Of a stretch of 64,000 nt of DNA, positions 37,153-45,871 are shown piece after piece (the first letter of the stretch is position 1; the number at the start of each line of letters is the position of its first letter). Position numbers and translations under genes: made by a program. The DNA is from Ancylomarina sp. DW003 (GTDB lineage Bacteria > Bacteroidota > Bacteroidia > Bacteroidales > Marinifilaceae). The notes under the pieces are model-generated. The model saw only the letters and a program-made list of their open reading frames with translations, ran no database searches and had not been told where the DNA came from. Location: contig NZ_JAKJSD010000006.1 of the NCBI RefSeq assembly GCF_029029505.1, positions 1-64,000 of the forward strand. The letters run 5' to 3'.

Positions 37153-38301
37153 TTATATCAAAGAGGCTGCCAATTCTCTCACTTCGGCATCACTAGAAAC
37201 ATAATCCTCGTAAACCGGACGAGCTATAAAACTTGCTTTTTGCATACAAGTTTCAATAATATCACTCATTTGAAGAAAACCAACCTGATCTTTCAAGAAA
37301 GCTTCCACCATAATTTCATTTGCTGCATTAATGATACAAGGCATATTCCCTCCTTTATCCATCGCTTCATAAGCCAAAGCCAAATTTCTAAAATTCTTGG
37401 AGTCTGCTGGTTCAAAAGTCAAATTTGGATAGTCTAGAAAATTGAATCTTTCAAAACTAGTTTTCAGTCGTTTAGGATATGTTAAAGCAAACTGAATAGG
37501 TAATTTCATATCGGGTAAACCCATTTGAGCTTTCATAGAAGAATCTTCGAACTGAACCAAAGAATGAACTATAGATTGTGGGTGTACAATCACATCAACT
37601 TGTTCCGGCTTAAGATCAAAAAGCCATTTGGCTTCAATTGCCTCAAAGCCTTTATTCATCATACTAGCTGAATCTATTGTGATTTTAGCTCCCATGTCCC
37701 AATTAGGGTGCTTCAAAGCTTGTTTAGAAGTCACATCTTCAAGGAATTTTCTGTCTTTCCCCCTGAAAGGTCCTCCTGATGCCGTCAGGTATATTTTTTC
37801 AACAGGATTTTCAAACTCACCAATCAAGCATTGGAATATTGCTGAATGTTCAGAATCTACAGGATAGATACTCACCCCATTTTCAAGAGCCAATTTTTGA
37901 ATGATTTCTCCTGCAACAACTAAAGTTTCCTTGTTGGCAAGTGCAATATTCTTTTTAGCTTCGATAGCTTTTATTGTTGGCAATAAGCCTGAGTAACCAA
38001 CCATAGCAGTAAGCACCACATCAATAGATGACATTCCAACAACTTGAGAAATGGCATCTATACCTGCATAGACCTTTACATCCTCATCCTTCAATGCTTC
38101 AGACAAATATTCATATTTATCTTCACGAGCAATAACAACAACATCTGGCTTAAATTTCTTTGCTTGGGCAATCAACAAATCCACATTGTTATTTGCTGTT
38201 AATACATCAACAACAAACAATTCCGGGTTTGCTTCTACTACCTCTAAGGTTTGCGTTCCAATAGAACCCGTAGATCCTAAGATTGCAATATGTTTACTCA
38301 T
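37153..38301 (-). CDS. dxr: 1-deoxy-D-xylulose 5-phosphate reductoisomerase
   Basis: A 382-residue DXR (IspC) that makes 2-C-methyl-D-erythritol 4-phosphate in the MEP isoprenoid pathway, using NADPH. It has the NADPH-binding LGSTGSIGTQTLEVV at 8-22, ANKETLV, the catalytic and metal region YPVDSEHSAIFQCL, TASGGPFRG and the C-terminal INAANE. It is upstream of rseP in one leftward unit. Confidence 0.97.
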   Translation of the reverse strand: MSKHIAILGSTGSIGTQTLEVVEANPELFVVDVLTANNNVDLLIAQAKKFKPDVVVIAREDKYEYLSEALKDEDVKVYAGIDAISQVVGMSSIDVVLTAMVGYSGLLPTIKAIEAKKNIALANKETLVVAGEIIQKLALENGVSIYPVDSEHSAIFQCLIGEFENPVEKIYLTASGGPFRGKDRKFLEDVTSKQALKHPNWDMGAKITIDSASMMNKGFEAIEAKWLFDLKPEQVDVIVHPQSIVHSLVQFEDSSMKAQMGLPDMKLPIQFALTYPKRLKTSFERFNFLDYPNLTFEPADSKNFRNLALAYEAMDKGGNMPCIINAANEIMVEAFLKDQVGFLQMSDIIETCMQKASFIARPVYEDYVSSDAEVRELAASLI

Positions 38302-38357
38302 TTAGTCCCTTGCTTTTTTTTTATTACTTATTCCATTATTAGTTAATTGAATGGAAT

Positions 38358-39230
38358 TTAAAATTTGATATAACTTTCAGGATTCAGAGCTTTTCCATTG
38401 TGCCACAATTCAAAATGCAGATGTGGTCCTGAAGTTAATTCTCCTGAATTACCCAGAATTGCAATTGCTTCGCCAGCTCTTACATATTCTCCCGGTTTTT
38501 TTAAAAGTTCCTGATTGTGTTTATAGATCGACACCAAGTCGTTGCTATGCTGAATATGAATAACATACCCTGTATTCAGAGTCCACTCAGCAAAAATAAC
38601 CGTTCCATCCAGAACAGCAGAAATTCTCTCGTTCAAAGGACCAACAACATCAACACCATAATGACCTGCTTGGCCGTCATAAGCATTAGAAATCATCCCC
38701 TTCATTGGTGTAAAGAAATGAATGCTAGATATACCTCTTGCTTTATTTTCTCCGGCAATAGTCAGATTAAACTTCTCCTCAGCCTCATGCTCTTTTCTGA
38801 AAATAGAATCATTTTCTGATTGAGTAAACTGCAAGCCTTTATATTTTGGATCAACTATTGAATCTGCTTTATTCTGGATCGTATTTTCAAAATCATTCCC
38901 CGAAATCACATTCTTAATCCCTGCAAAAAAACGATCTCTCTTTTCAAGTTCACCAATCAAAGAATCAACCATCGTAACGTTCTGCTCAATCTTTCTTCTC
39001 ATTTTTCCATCTGGGTAACCCGGAATGTATTCGCGCAATGGAGTAAAGGCAATCAATAAGGTTACAAACGCAATCAATAAAATAGAAAAGATTCCGGCAA
39101 CAGTAAAAACATTCAACCTTGAAAGACGAAAAGTCAAAGCTTCCTCAAATGTACTCTCGTTAGAAATCGTTAAACGATACTTGTTTCTGAGTTTCTTAAT
39201 GATGGCCTTCTTTTCTTTAACTTCACTCAT
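38358..39230 (-). CDS. M23-family membrane-anchored peptidase
   Basis: A 290-residue protein with a cytoplasmic N-terminus, one membrane helix (about 41-63), a helical linker and a LytM/M23 domain (about 170-290). Zinc ligands are His190 and Asp194 (GHYGVDVVG) and the HLH motif at 270-272 (GPHLHFELW). All expected catalytic residues are present, so it is probably an active peptidoglycan endopeptidase rather than a degenerate activator. It starts the leftward group with dxr and rseP. Confidence 0.92.
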   Translation of the reverse strand: MSEVKEKKAIIKKLRNKYRLTISNESTFEEALTFRLSRLNVFTVAGIFSILLIAFVTLLIAFTPLREYIPGYPDGKMRRKIEQNVTMVDSLIGELEKRDRFFAGIKNVISGNDFENTIQNKADSIVDPKYKGLQFTQSENDSIFRKEHEAEEKFNLTIAGENKARGISSIHFFTPMKGMISNAYDGQAGHYGVDVVGPLNERISAVLDGTVIFAEWTLNTGYVIHIQHSNDLVSIYKHNQELLKKPGEYVRAGEAIAILGNSGELTSGPHLHFELWHNGKALNPESYIKF

Positions 39231-39287
39231 GTTGAATAATTTTGATTGACTAAAACATCAATTTATCTCTGTCAAAACCAGAGAAGG

Positions 39288-39295
39288 CAAAGTTA
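39288..39295 (-). promoter_or_regulatory. -7 element of the M23 peptidase gene
   Basis: TAACTTTG on the minus strand, an exact TAnnTTTG, 57 nt before the ATG. No -33 match at the right distance. Confidence 0.45.
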
Positions 39296-39414
39296 TAAGA
39301 ATTAAGCAAATTATAACGGAAGCCATCCTGAAAATAGCATTCCAATGTGTTTGTCCCATCTCAAACTAAATAGATGTTATAAAACATTATTGACAATATC
39401 ACATGATGTAGGTA

Positions 39415-39445
39415 TTGTAAGCTTTCCACAAAGGCTTTATGTTTG
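39415..39445 (+). promoter_or_regulatory. promoter of the His-rich protein / TonB receptor pair
   Basis: TTG (39415-39417), a 20-nt spacer and TATGTTTG (39438-39445) match the consensus well. The transcript would start near 39452, about 25 nt before the ATG at 39478. Confidence 0.6.
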
Positions 39446-39477
39446 CATTTCCAAAGCTTTAAACTTTATAATGTTTG

Positions 39478-39840
39478 ATGGAATTCTTTAGAAAGATAAA
39501 AACAGCTGTGCTGATAGCGCTTATTCCTGCAATGCTTGCATTGACTGGAAATGCTATCTTCAACTTGCATATCCACAAACAAACGAATGGTTGCTCCTTT
39601 ATGCATGCTCACCCTACTCAGGATAACGGAGCACAAAAAGGTACTTCTCATTCTCACACTTGCAATGATTGTGTTTCGATTCAACAAATAACAGGTTTTA
39701 TTTACATTGCGATTACAGCTCTATTTTTAGGCTTGCTTTTCGCAAAGCAATTAAGACAAATTCAAGTTGAATCCCTACAAGTAAAATTTGGCTACACAGC
39801 CAGCCCCCTATACAATAGGCCTCCTCCTTTCCTGGCTTAA
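39478..39840 (+). CDS. small His/Cys-rich membrane protein
   Basis: A 120-residue protein with an N-terminal hydrophobic segment (about 9-29) and a second one (about 69-89). Between them is an exported loop rich in metal-type ligands: His31, 33, 43, 45, 58, 60 and Cys39, 62, 65, including HIH, HAH and HSHTCNDC. The C-terminus ends in RPPPFLA. This resembles the short Bacteroidota or DUF2946-like proteins that precede TonB receptors, and suggests binding of a transition metal; that is inference. The ATG at 39478 is used because the TTG one codon earlier is weaker. The TonB receptor follows 289 nt later on the same strand. Confidence 0.6.
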   Translation: MEFFRKIKTAVLIALIPAMLALTGNAIFNLHIHKQTNGCSFMHAHPTQDNGAQKGTSHSHTCNDCVSIQQITGFIYIAITALFLGLLFAKQLRQIQVESLQVKFGYTASPLYNRPPPFLA

Positions 39841-40129
39841 TACCGTCTTGTTTTATTTAGATTCCTCCTTTTGGGGATTATTATTTCACATGCACATGCA
39901 TACATATGATCTTTATTCAAGATTATAAATGCAAATTAGAATAATAGATCTTCGATTTAAATTAGAATCTGAATTCATCAGGCAATATTCAACACAACTT
40001 TAGTTTTCGGCCAAACTAACTGGTCTCCAAAGTCTCCACAACTAAGATTATTCAGATTGTATTCAATCTGTTTACCTATATGCATTGTGTCAGGCTTATT
40101 TCAATCTTATTCTAATAAAACATCTATAA
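39841..40129. other. leader region of the TonB receptor with a palindrome
   Basis: No gene and no clear -7 element. It contains a perfect inverted repeat (40053-40070) and the direct repeat ACATGC-ACATGC (near 39888). Confidence 0.4.
40053..40070. promoter_or_regulatory. 18-bp palindrome upstream of TonB receptor
   Basis: CAGATTG-TATT-CAATCTG, a perfect 7-4-7 inverted repeat, 60 nt before the receptor start. Without a T-run it is not a terminator. It could be an operator for a dimeric repressor or an mRNA hairpin. Confidence 0.35.
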
Positions 40130-42580
40130 ATGAAATTTATCACCAAACTAGGTCTTAGCCTGTTCTTAATAGCGTTATTATCCCTTATTGCATCTGCAAA
40201 AAACAATACAACAACAATTAAAGGGAAGGTTATAAATATTGCTAGTAACGAACCCGTATCCTTCGCCAGTGTAGCCTTAGAAGGCACATCGATTGGCGCA
40301 GTAACCAACTTCAATGGAGAATTTGAGATATTGAATGTTCCTGCGGGACATTGTCATATCGTTGCCAGTTGTGTTGGATTTCGAACTGACAAGAAACACT
40401 TCGATGTTAAACTTGGACAAGCAAACACACTTACATTCAAAATAAATGAAGACTTTATTGGGCTCGATCAAGTTGTAGTTACAGCCGATCGTAATAAGAT
40501 CAAACGCAAGGATTCTCCGGTTGTAGTGAATTCAATATCAACAAAACTATTGCAACAAACATCCGCATCAAACCTAGCAGACGGATTGGTATTCTCTCCT
40601 GGTTTACGAGTTGAAAATGACTGTAACAACTGTGGTTTCTCGCAAGTGAGAATGAATGGGTTGGAAGGTCCATATACACAAATCTTAATTAATTCTCGTC
40701 CAATTTTCAGTGGGCTGGCTGGTGTTTATGGCTTGGAACATATTCCATCAAACATGATTCAACGTGTTGAAGTTGTACGTGGTGGAGGTTCTGCTCTTTT
40801 TGGTGGAAATGCCATTGCAGGTACAATCAATATTATTACTAAAGATCCAATCAGTAATTCTTTTAAAGCAGGCGTTAAGTATGGTGCCGTTGGTGTTGGT
40901 GCAGATGGTGCAGGGAGTGTTGCCAATGATATTACGGCTGATTTTAATGCCTCTGTGGTATCAGAAGATCACAAAAGTGGAATTTTCATATTCGGAATGA
41001 ATCGTCAGCGCGAAGATTGGGATGCTAATGATGACGGTTATTCTGATTTGGTAAAATTAGAGAATATTAGTGCTGGTTTAAGAGCTTATCACAAATTTAC
41101 CGATTTAAGTAAACTGACTTTTGAGTATCATGTAGTAGATGAGTTCAGACGTGGTGGTGATCAGTTAAATTTACCTGCACATCAGGCAAAAGTTGCTGAA
41201 CAAGTCAAACATAGAATTAACTCAGGAGGGTTAGTTTGGGATCAATTCTTCAATAAGGACAGAAATAGTAAGTTTTCAGTATTTGCTTCTGCTCAACATA
41301 TTGACAGAGATTCTTATTATGGTGCTGCAACACTGGAAGATTCAGATGGTAATCCATTAGCTATTCCAATCCCCGATTTCAGTTCATATGGAAAAACCGA
41401 TGACTTAGCCGTTTCGGTAGGTGCACAATTCCATACTAAAGTTGACAACCTATTGTTATCTCCTGCTGATTTAACTTTTGGTATAGAAAATACTTACAAT
41501 AAACTAAAGGATGATAAGCTGGGGTATTACGACATTGAAAAAAAGGAATTTACTCCAACCACTAATATTGCAGATCAAAAATCAAACACAATTGGTGCCT
41601 TTGCACAAAGTAAATGGGATCTTGGCTTCATGAATTTCCTATTAGGTGTACGTATGGATTCATACAATGTAAAAAACGATGAAAACGGACATGAAGAATC
41701 AAATACTGTTTTCAGTCCACGCGCCAATGTTCTGTTTAAATTATCAGAGCCTATGCAATTTCGTATGAGCTATGCTCGTGGTTTTAGAGCTCCACAGATT
41801 TTCGATGAAGATTTACATATTGAAGCTTCAGGAGCAAGAAGAATCATCCATGAAAATGATCCTAATTTAAAGGAAGAAACATCAAACAGTTATACTGCAT
41901 CTTTAGATTACACCAAATCTTTTGGTAAAACTCAAACTTATTTCCTTGTAGAGGGATTCTTTACAGACCTGATAGATCCATTTGTAAATGAATTTGGAGA
42001 TACTGATTCGGATGGAAACAAAGTGTCAGTTCGAACAAATGCCAAAGGTGCTGAAGTAAAAGGTGTGAACATGGAATTCAAAGTCGCTCCTTCTTACAAG
42101 TTAGATTTCCAAATGGGGATGACATTGCAATCGAGCAAATACGATGAACTTACCGATCAGGGTGATGATGATAATGAAGCAAATAGTTCTACAAAAAACA
42201 TTATCAGAACTCCGGAACGTTACGGTTATTTTGCTATGAATTGGAAACCGCTTCACGAATTTACAACCACATTGAGTGGTACTTACACGGGACCAATGGA
42301 TGTGATGCACCTTGCCGGTGGTTTAGACAATAATAACAAGCCTATTGAAACAGAAAGTTTGGTAAAATCAGATGACTTTATGGATATGAATATCAACTTC
42401 GCTTATCATTTCGATTTAGGCAAAGACATCAAACTTCAATTTGATTTTGGTGTGAAAAACATTTTCAACTCATTCCAGAATGATTTTGATCGTGGTCCTA
42501 GTCGTGACGCAGGTTACATTTATGGTCCTATGAATCCAAGAACAATTTATTTTGGTGTAAAATTAGGTAACTTACTATAA
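40130..42580 (+). CDS. TonB-dependent outer-membrane receptor (CirA-like)
   Basis: An 816-residue receptor for energised uptake across the outer membrane. A signal peptide (about 1-24) precedes a carboxypeptidase-like beta-sandwich (about 28-100, GKVINIASNEPVSFASVALEG). A plug follows (about 115-235) with NDCNNCGFSQVRMNGLEG and VEVVRGGGSALFGGNAIAGT, then a 22-strand barrel ending NPRTIYFGVKLGNLL. The CNNC pair in the plug and the His/Cys-rich partner upstream suggest a metal or metal-complex substrate; this is inference. No transporter or TonB genes are adjacent. Confidence 0.88.
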   Translation: MKFITKLGLSLFLIALLSLIASAKNNTTTIKGKVINIASNEPVSFASVALEGTSIGAVTNFNGEFEILNVPAGHCHIVASCVGFRTDKKHFDVKLGQANTLTFKINEDFIGLDQVVVTADRNKIKRKDSPVVVNSISTKLLQQTSASNLADGLVFSPGLRVENDCNNCGFSQVRMNGLEGPYTQILINSRPIFSGLAGVYGLEHIPSNMIQRVEVVRGGGSALFGGNAIAGTINIITKDPISNSFKAGVKYGAVGVGADGAGSVANDITADFNASVVSEDHKSGIFIFGMNRQREDWDANDDGYSDLVKLENISAGLRAYHKFTDLSKLTFEYHVVDEFRRGGDQLNLPAHQAKVAEQVKHRINSGGLVWDQFFNKDRNSKFSVFASAQHIDRDSYYGAATLEDSDGNPLAIPIPDFSSYGKTDDLAVSVGAQFHTKVDNLLLSPADLTFGIENTYNKLKDDKLGYYDIEKKEFTPTTNIADQKSNTIGAFAQSKWDLGFMNFLLGVRMDSYNVKNDENGHEESNTVFSPRANVLFKLSEPMQFRMSYARGFRAPQIFDEDLHIEASGARRIIHENDPNLKEETSNSYTASLDYTKSFGKTQTYFLVEGFFTDLIDPFVNEFGDTDSDGNKVSVRTNAKGAEVKGVNMEFKVAPSYKLDFQMGMTLQSSKYDELTDQGDDDNEANSSTKNIIRTPERYGYFAMNWKPLHEFTTTLSGTYTGPMDVMHLAGGLDNNNKPIETESLVKSDDFMDMNINFAYHFDLGKDIKLQFDFGVKNIFNSFQNDFDRGPSRDAGYIYGPMNPRTIYFGVKLGNLL

Positions 42581-42622
42581 AAAGTTCATTTATAAAATTT
42601 AGTGATTCTATCGGTTAGAATC

Positions 42623-42660
42623 GGCGGAGTACAAACCTTAGGGTTTTGCTCCGCTTTTTT
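42623..42660 (+). terminator. terminator after the CirA-like receptor
   Basis: GCGGAG...CTCCGC with inner AAACC/GGGTTT pairing, followed by T6. Confidence 0.85.
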
Positions 42661-42759
42661 ATTCCTATCCCTAATTAAAGCTTGGAGTAAGCTCTTGAGC
42701 TAGCATCCTTCAAATTTTGTGTAAATTGCATCTATTATTCAATCTACAAATAAATTTAA

Positions 42760-43512
42760 ATGCTCAAAAAATCTATATTCCTACTAGCTCTTATTTATCT
42801 CACTTCATGTGCCGAGTTACAGACCATGGTTAATGAATATGCCGTAGAACAAAATAAGCCTTTAACATCTTTCGATGTATCACAAGGTTTAAAAGAGGCT
42901 TTGCTTATAGGTAGCAAAGAGGCTTCAAATATTCTGTCCATAAAAGATGGTTTCTACAAGGATGAGCTTGTTAAAATATTGCTACCTCCCGAAGCACAGA
43001 CCATTAGTAAGCATATAAAAAAGATTCCTGGAGGAGATGATTTAGTTAACAAAGTTATACTCCGACTAAACCGAGCTGCAGAGGATGCCGTTGTTGAAGC
43101 CACTCCAATCTTCGCTTCTGCAATTACAGAAATGACTATTCAGGATGCCTTTGGTATTTTAAAAGGAGATAAGAATGCAGCAACCGAATATCTTAAATCT
43201 AAAAGCTATTCGAAGCTTAAGAGTTTATTTATGCCGAAGGTAAAAACTTCGCTTGATAAAAAATTAATAGCCAACCTTTCCACAAACGAATCGTGGCATT
43301 TACTGACTCAATCATACAATCAGGTTGCATCAAGTTTTGTAGGTCAACTTGCTGATATGAAAACGGTGAATTCTAAACTCGATGAATATGTGACAAACAA
43401 AGCTTTGGATGCTCTTTTTATAAAAGTAGCTGCTGAAGAATTGAAAATCAGAAAAGATCCGATGAAACGTGTTAGCTCAATCCTAAAAAGAGTATTTAGT
43501 CAGCAAGATTAA
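42760..43512 (+). CDS. DUF4197 lipoprotein
   Basis: A 250-residue lipoprotein of the DUF4197 family, whose function is unknown. The signal peptide ends in LTSC (Cys17). The conserved core includes DVSQGLKEALLIGSKEAS, a DGFYKDELVKILLP block and NRAAEDAVVEATPIFASAI. It occurs widely in Gram-negative bacteria. It stands alone between two terminators. Confidence 0.88.
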   Translation: MLKKSIFLLALIYLTSCAELQTMVNEYAVEQNKPLTSFDVSQGLKEALLIGSKEASNILSIKDGFYKDELVKILLPPEAQTISKHIKKIPGGDDLVNKVILRLNRAAEDAVVEATPIFASAITEMTIQDAFGILKGDKNAATEYLKSKSYSKLKSLFMPKVKTSLDKKLIANLSTNESWHLLTQSYNQVASSFVGQLADMKTVNSKLDEYVTNKALDALFIKVAAEELKIRKDPMKRVSSILKRVFSQQD

Positions 43513-43521
43513 AATATAACA

Positions 43522-43550
43522 AAAGGCAGATCCCCAACAGATCTGCCTTT
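43522..43550. terminator. terminator between DUF4197 and the duplicated lipoprotein
   Basis: AAAGGCAGATC/GATCTGCCTTT, a perfect 11-bp stem with a 7-nt loop, between convergent genes. Short A/T tracts on both sides suggest bidirectional use. Confidence 0.8.
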
Positions 43551-43572
43551 CTTCAACTAAACCTAACTAACC

Positions 43573-45819
43573 CTAATTAACAATCACAGTTCCATTATAA
43601 GCTTTATTTAAAGCATCAGATAACCAAGTTGGCTTTGCAAAGCCATTACCCGCACCTGTTGCGTTCGATTTTTCGGTAAATGGTAATCCTGAAACAGCTT
43701 TATCTGTATTACCTGTTCCCATCTGATCAAATTTTACGTTCGTAATGACGATGTCACCAGCAGCAATTCTAGCAGCAGCATCGGTATCACTCGATGATGC
43801 ATAGAAATAAGCCTGTCCTTTATTATCAGCTAAACCACCAATTACGATATTATCGATATTCATTTTACCAGCACCTTCTTTCAAGTAGAATGGTTTCTCA
43901 CCCATTCCAAATACAGTTAAGTTCTTTAAGGTTGCATCAGTCATTGGTGTTGCAGCTCCATTGTCACCATTATTTGATCCTTCGATCCCTGACTTAGCAG
44001 AATTTACAGACATCCAATTCATGCCAGTACCAGACCAGCCATCAGCGAAGTCGATTCCATCGTCACCACTTTCGTATGAAAGTAAGTAAGAGGCATCAAC
44101 AGTTCCTCCGAAAAACTCCATGCCGTCATCACCTCCTTTATAAGAAACAACATACTCAACAGTTGTACCTGAACCTACTCCGAAAAGTGAAAGACCGTTG
44201 AATTCTTTTTCATTTGTGTACTTGTAACCCGTATATTCTAAACGTAAATAAGAGATCTTACCCGAGTTATCATCAGCTACATCGCCACCATAAGCTAAAC
44301 CTGAAACCTCAGCACCTGCACTGCCTGCATTTGCTTTATTAGTAGGAGCCTTACCACAAACAACAAGTCCGCCCCAAGCTTCTGGCTCAGCTTTTTCACA
44401 TGTCATTACCACTGGAGCATCAGCCGAACCATTCACAAAGATTTTTGCATCTTGTTCTACAGCTATATAACGTACATCCGTGTCTTCAGCACTTACTTCC
44501 GATGCAATAATCACAGTTCCTGCTGGAATTGTTAAACTCGCACCTGCTTTTACCACAACGGCTCCATTCAATACATATATGTTATTTGCATCCAATGTCA
44601 TATCGTTTGTAATATCACCTTCGAAAGCCACTCGTGCAACCACAGGGTCCCCAAATACGGTTGTCGATTCATCAATAGTATTTAATGCATCCGAAACCCA
44701 ATCTGGTTTATTAATTCCACTCCCTGCACCCTTTGCTTCAAGGTTTTCTCCAACTGTTAAGCCACTAACCGCTTTAGTTTGTCCGGCTTTCATATCAACA
44801 AAATTGGCATTTGTAACAATAATATCACCAGCACTTATTCTTGCTGCAGCATCGGTATCGCCAGACGAAGCATAAAAGAATGCTTGCTCTTTCTCAGCTA
44901 CTAAACCTCCAATTACAATATTATTGATATTCATCATTCCGGCACCTTCTTTCAGGTAAAATGGTTTTTCACCCACACCATAAATAGTCACATTCTTTAG
45001 TGTCGCATCAGTCATTGGCGTTGCAGCTCCATTATCTCCGTTATTAGAGCCTTCAATTCCCGACTTAGCAGAGTTCATAGAGAACCAGTAATCACCAACA
45101 CCTGACCATCCGTCAGCAAAGTCGATTCCATCGTCGCCACTATCAACAGATACCAAGTGAGAAGCATTTACTGTTCCTCCAAAGAACTCGATACCATCGT
45201 CACCACCTTTATAAGAAACTACGTAGTCAACAACAGTTCCAGAGCCTACACCAAACATAGATAGTCCGTTAAATTCTTTTTCGTTTGTGTATTTATAACC
45301 TGTGTACTCCAAACGTAAATATTCGATAGAACCCGAGTTGTCGTTTGGCTTATCGCCACCATAAGCTAAACCAGAAACCTCAGCTCCTGCGCTACCTGCA
45401 TCAGCTTTATTGGTTGGAGCATATCCACAAACAACTAAACCTCCCCAAGCTTCCGCTTCTTTCACAGCCGAAGTCATTACAACTGGTGCCGAAGCAGTAC
45501 CTTTAATATAAATTTTCGCTCCTTGCTCTACCGCAATATATCTTACATCAGCATCGCTTGTCGAAGTTGCAGTGGCCTCAATTCTTGTTCCCGCTGGAAT
45601 CGTTAAACTTCCTCCTTTTTTTACTATTAATGCACCTGATAACTTATAGGTTTTTGATGCATCAAGACTAATTTCTTCACCATCCTTTATTTCACCTTTA
45701 AAATCTTCAGAGTTGAATTCCCCTTCAGGTTTTGGTGTTGGTTTAGGATCATCATCATCCGAACAACTTGAGAAGCCAAGTACCGAAACTGCCAATAAGG
45801 CCAATAATAACTTTTTCAT
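43573..45819 (-). CDS. surface lipoprotein with two tandem ~357-aa repeats
   Basis: A 748-residue lipoprotein: the signal peptide ends FSSC (Cys19), and the next residues are SDDDD, the acidic tract that acts as a surface-export signal in Bacteroidota. The rest is two copies of one ~357-residue unit (about 35-395 and 396-748). Each has LTIPAGT, DVRYIAVEQ, EAWGGLVVCG, RLEYTGYKYTNEKEFNGL, YKGGDDG.EFFGGTV, SGDDGIDFADGWSG and SGIEGSNNGDNGAATPMTDA. Repeating short strands with Gly/Asp turns suggest a right-handed beta-helix. It is 52 nt downstream of the TonB receptor and is presumably its surface partner. No catalytic motif was recognised. Confidence 0.8.
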   Translation of the reverse strand: MKKLLLALLAVSVLGFSSCSDDDDPKPTPKPEGEFNSEDFKGEIKDGEEISLDASKTYKLSGALIVKKGGSLTIPAGTRIEATATSTSDADVRYIAVEQGAKIYIKGTASAPVVMTSAVKEAEAWGGLVVCGYAPTNKADAGSAGAEVSGLAYGGDKPNDNSGSIEYLRLEYTGYKYTNEKEFNGLSMFGVGSGTVVDYVVSYKGGDDGIEFFGGTVNASHLVSVDSGDDGIDFADGWSGVGDYWFSMNSAKSGIEGSNNGDNGAATPMTDATLKNVTIYGVGEKPFYLKEGAGMMNINNIVIGGLVAEKEQAFFYASSGDTDAAARISAGDIIVTNANFVDMKAGQTKAVSGLTVGENLEAKGAGSGINKPDWVSDALNTIDESTTVFGDPVVARVAFEGDITNDMTLDANNIYVLNGAVVVKAGASLTIPAGTVIIASEVSAEDTDVRYIAVEQDAKIFVNGSADAPVVMTCEKAEPEAWGGLVVCGKAPTNKANAGSAGAEVSGLAYGGDVADDNSGKISYLRLEYTGYKYTNEKEFNGLSLFGVGSGTTVEYVVSYKGGDDGMEFFGGTVDASYLLSYESGDDGIDFADGWSGTGMNWMSVNSAKSGIEGSNNGDNGAATPMTDATLKNLTVFGMGEKPFYLKEGAGKMNIDNIVIGGLADNKGQAYFYASSSDTDAAARIAAGDIVITNVKFDQMGTGNTDKAVSGLPFTEKSNATGAGNGFAKPTWLSDALNKAYNGTVIVN

Positions 45820-45871
45820 TTTCTTTTTTTATTAGATTATAAAATGGATATCATATTTACAATTGATTATT

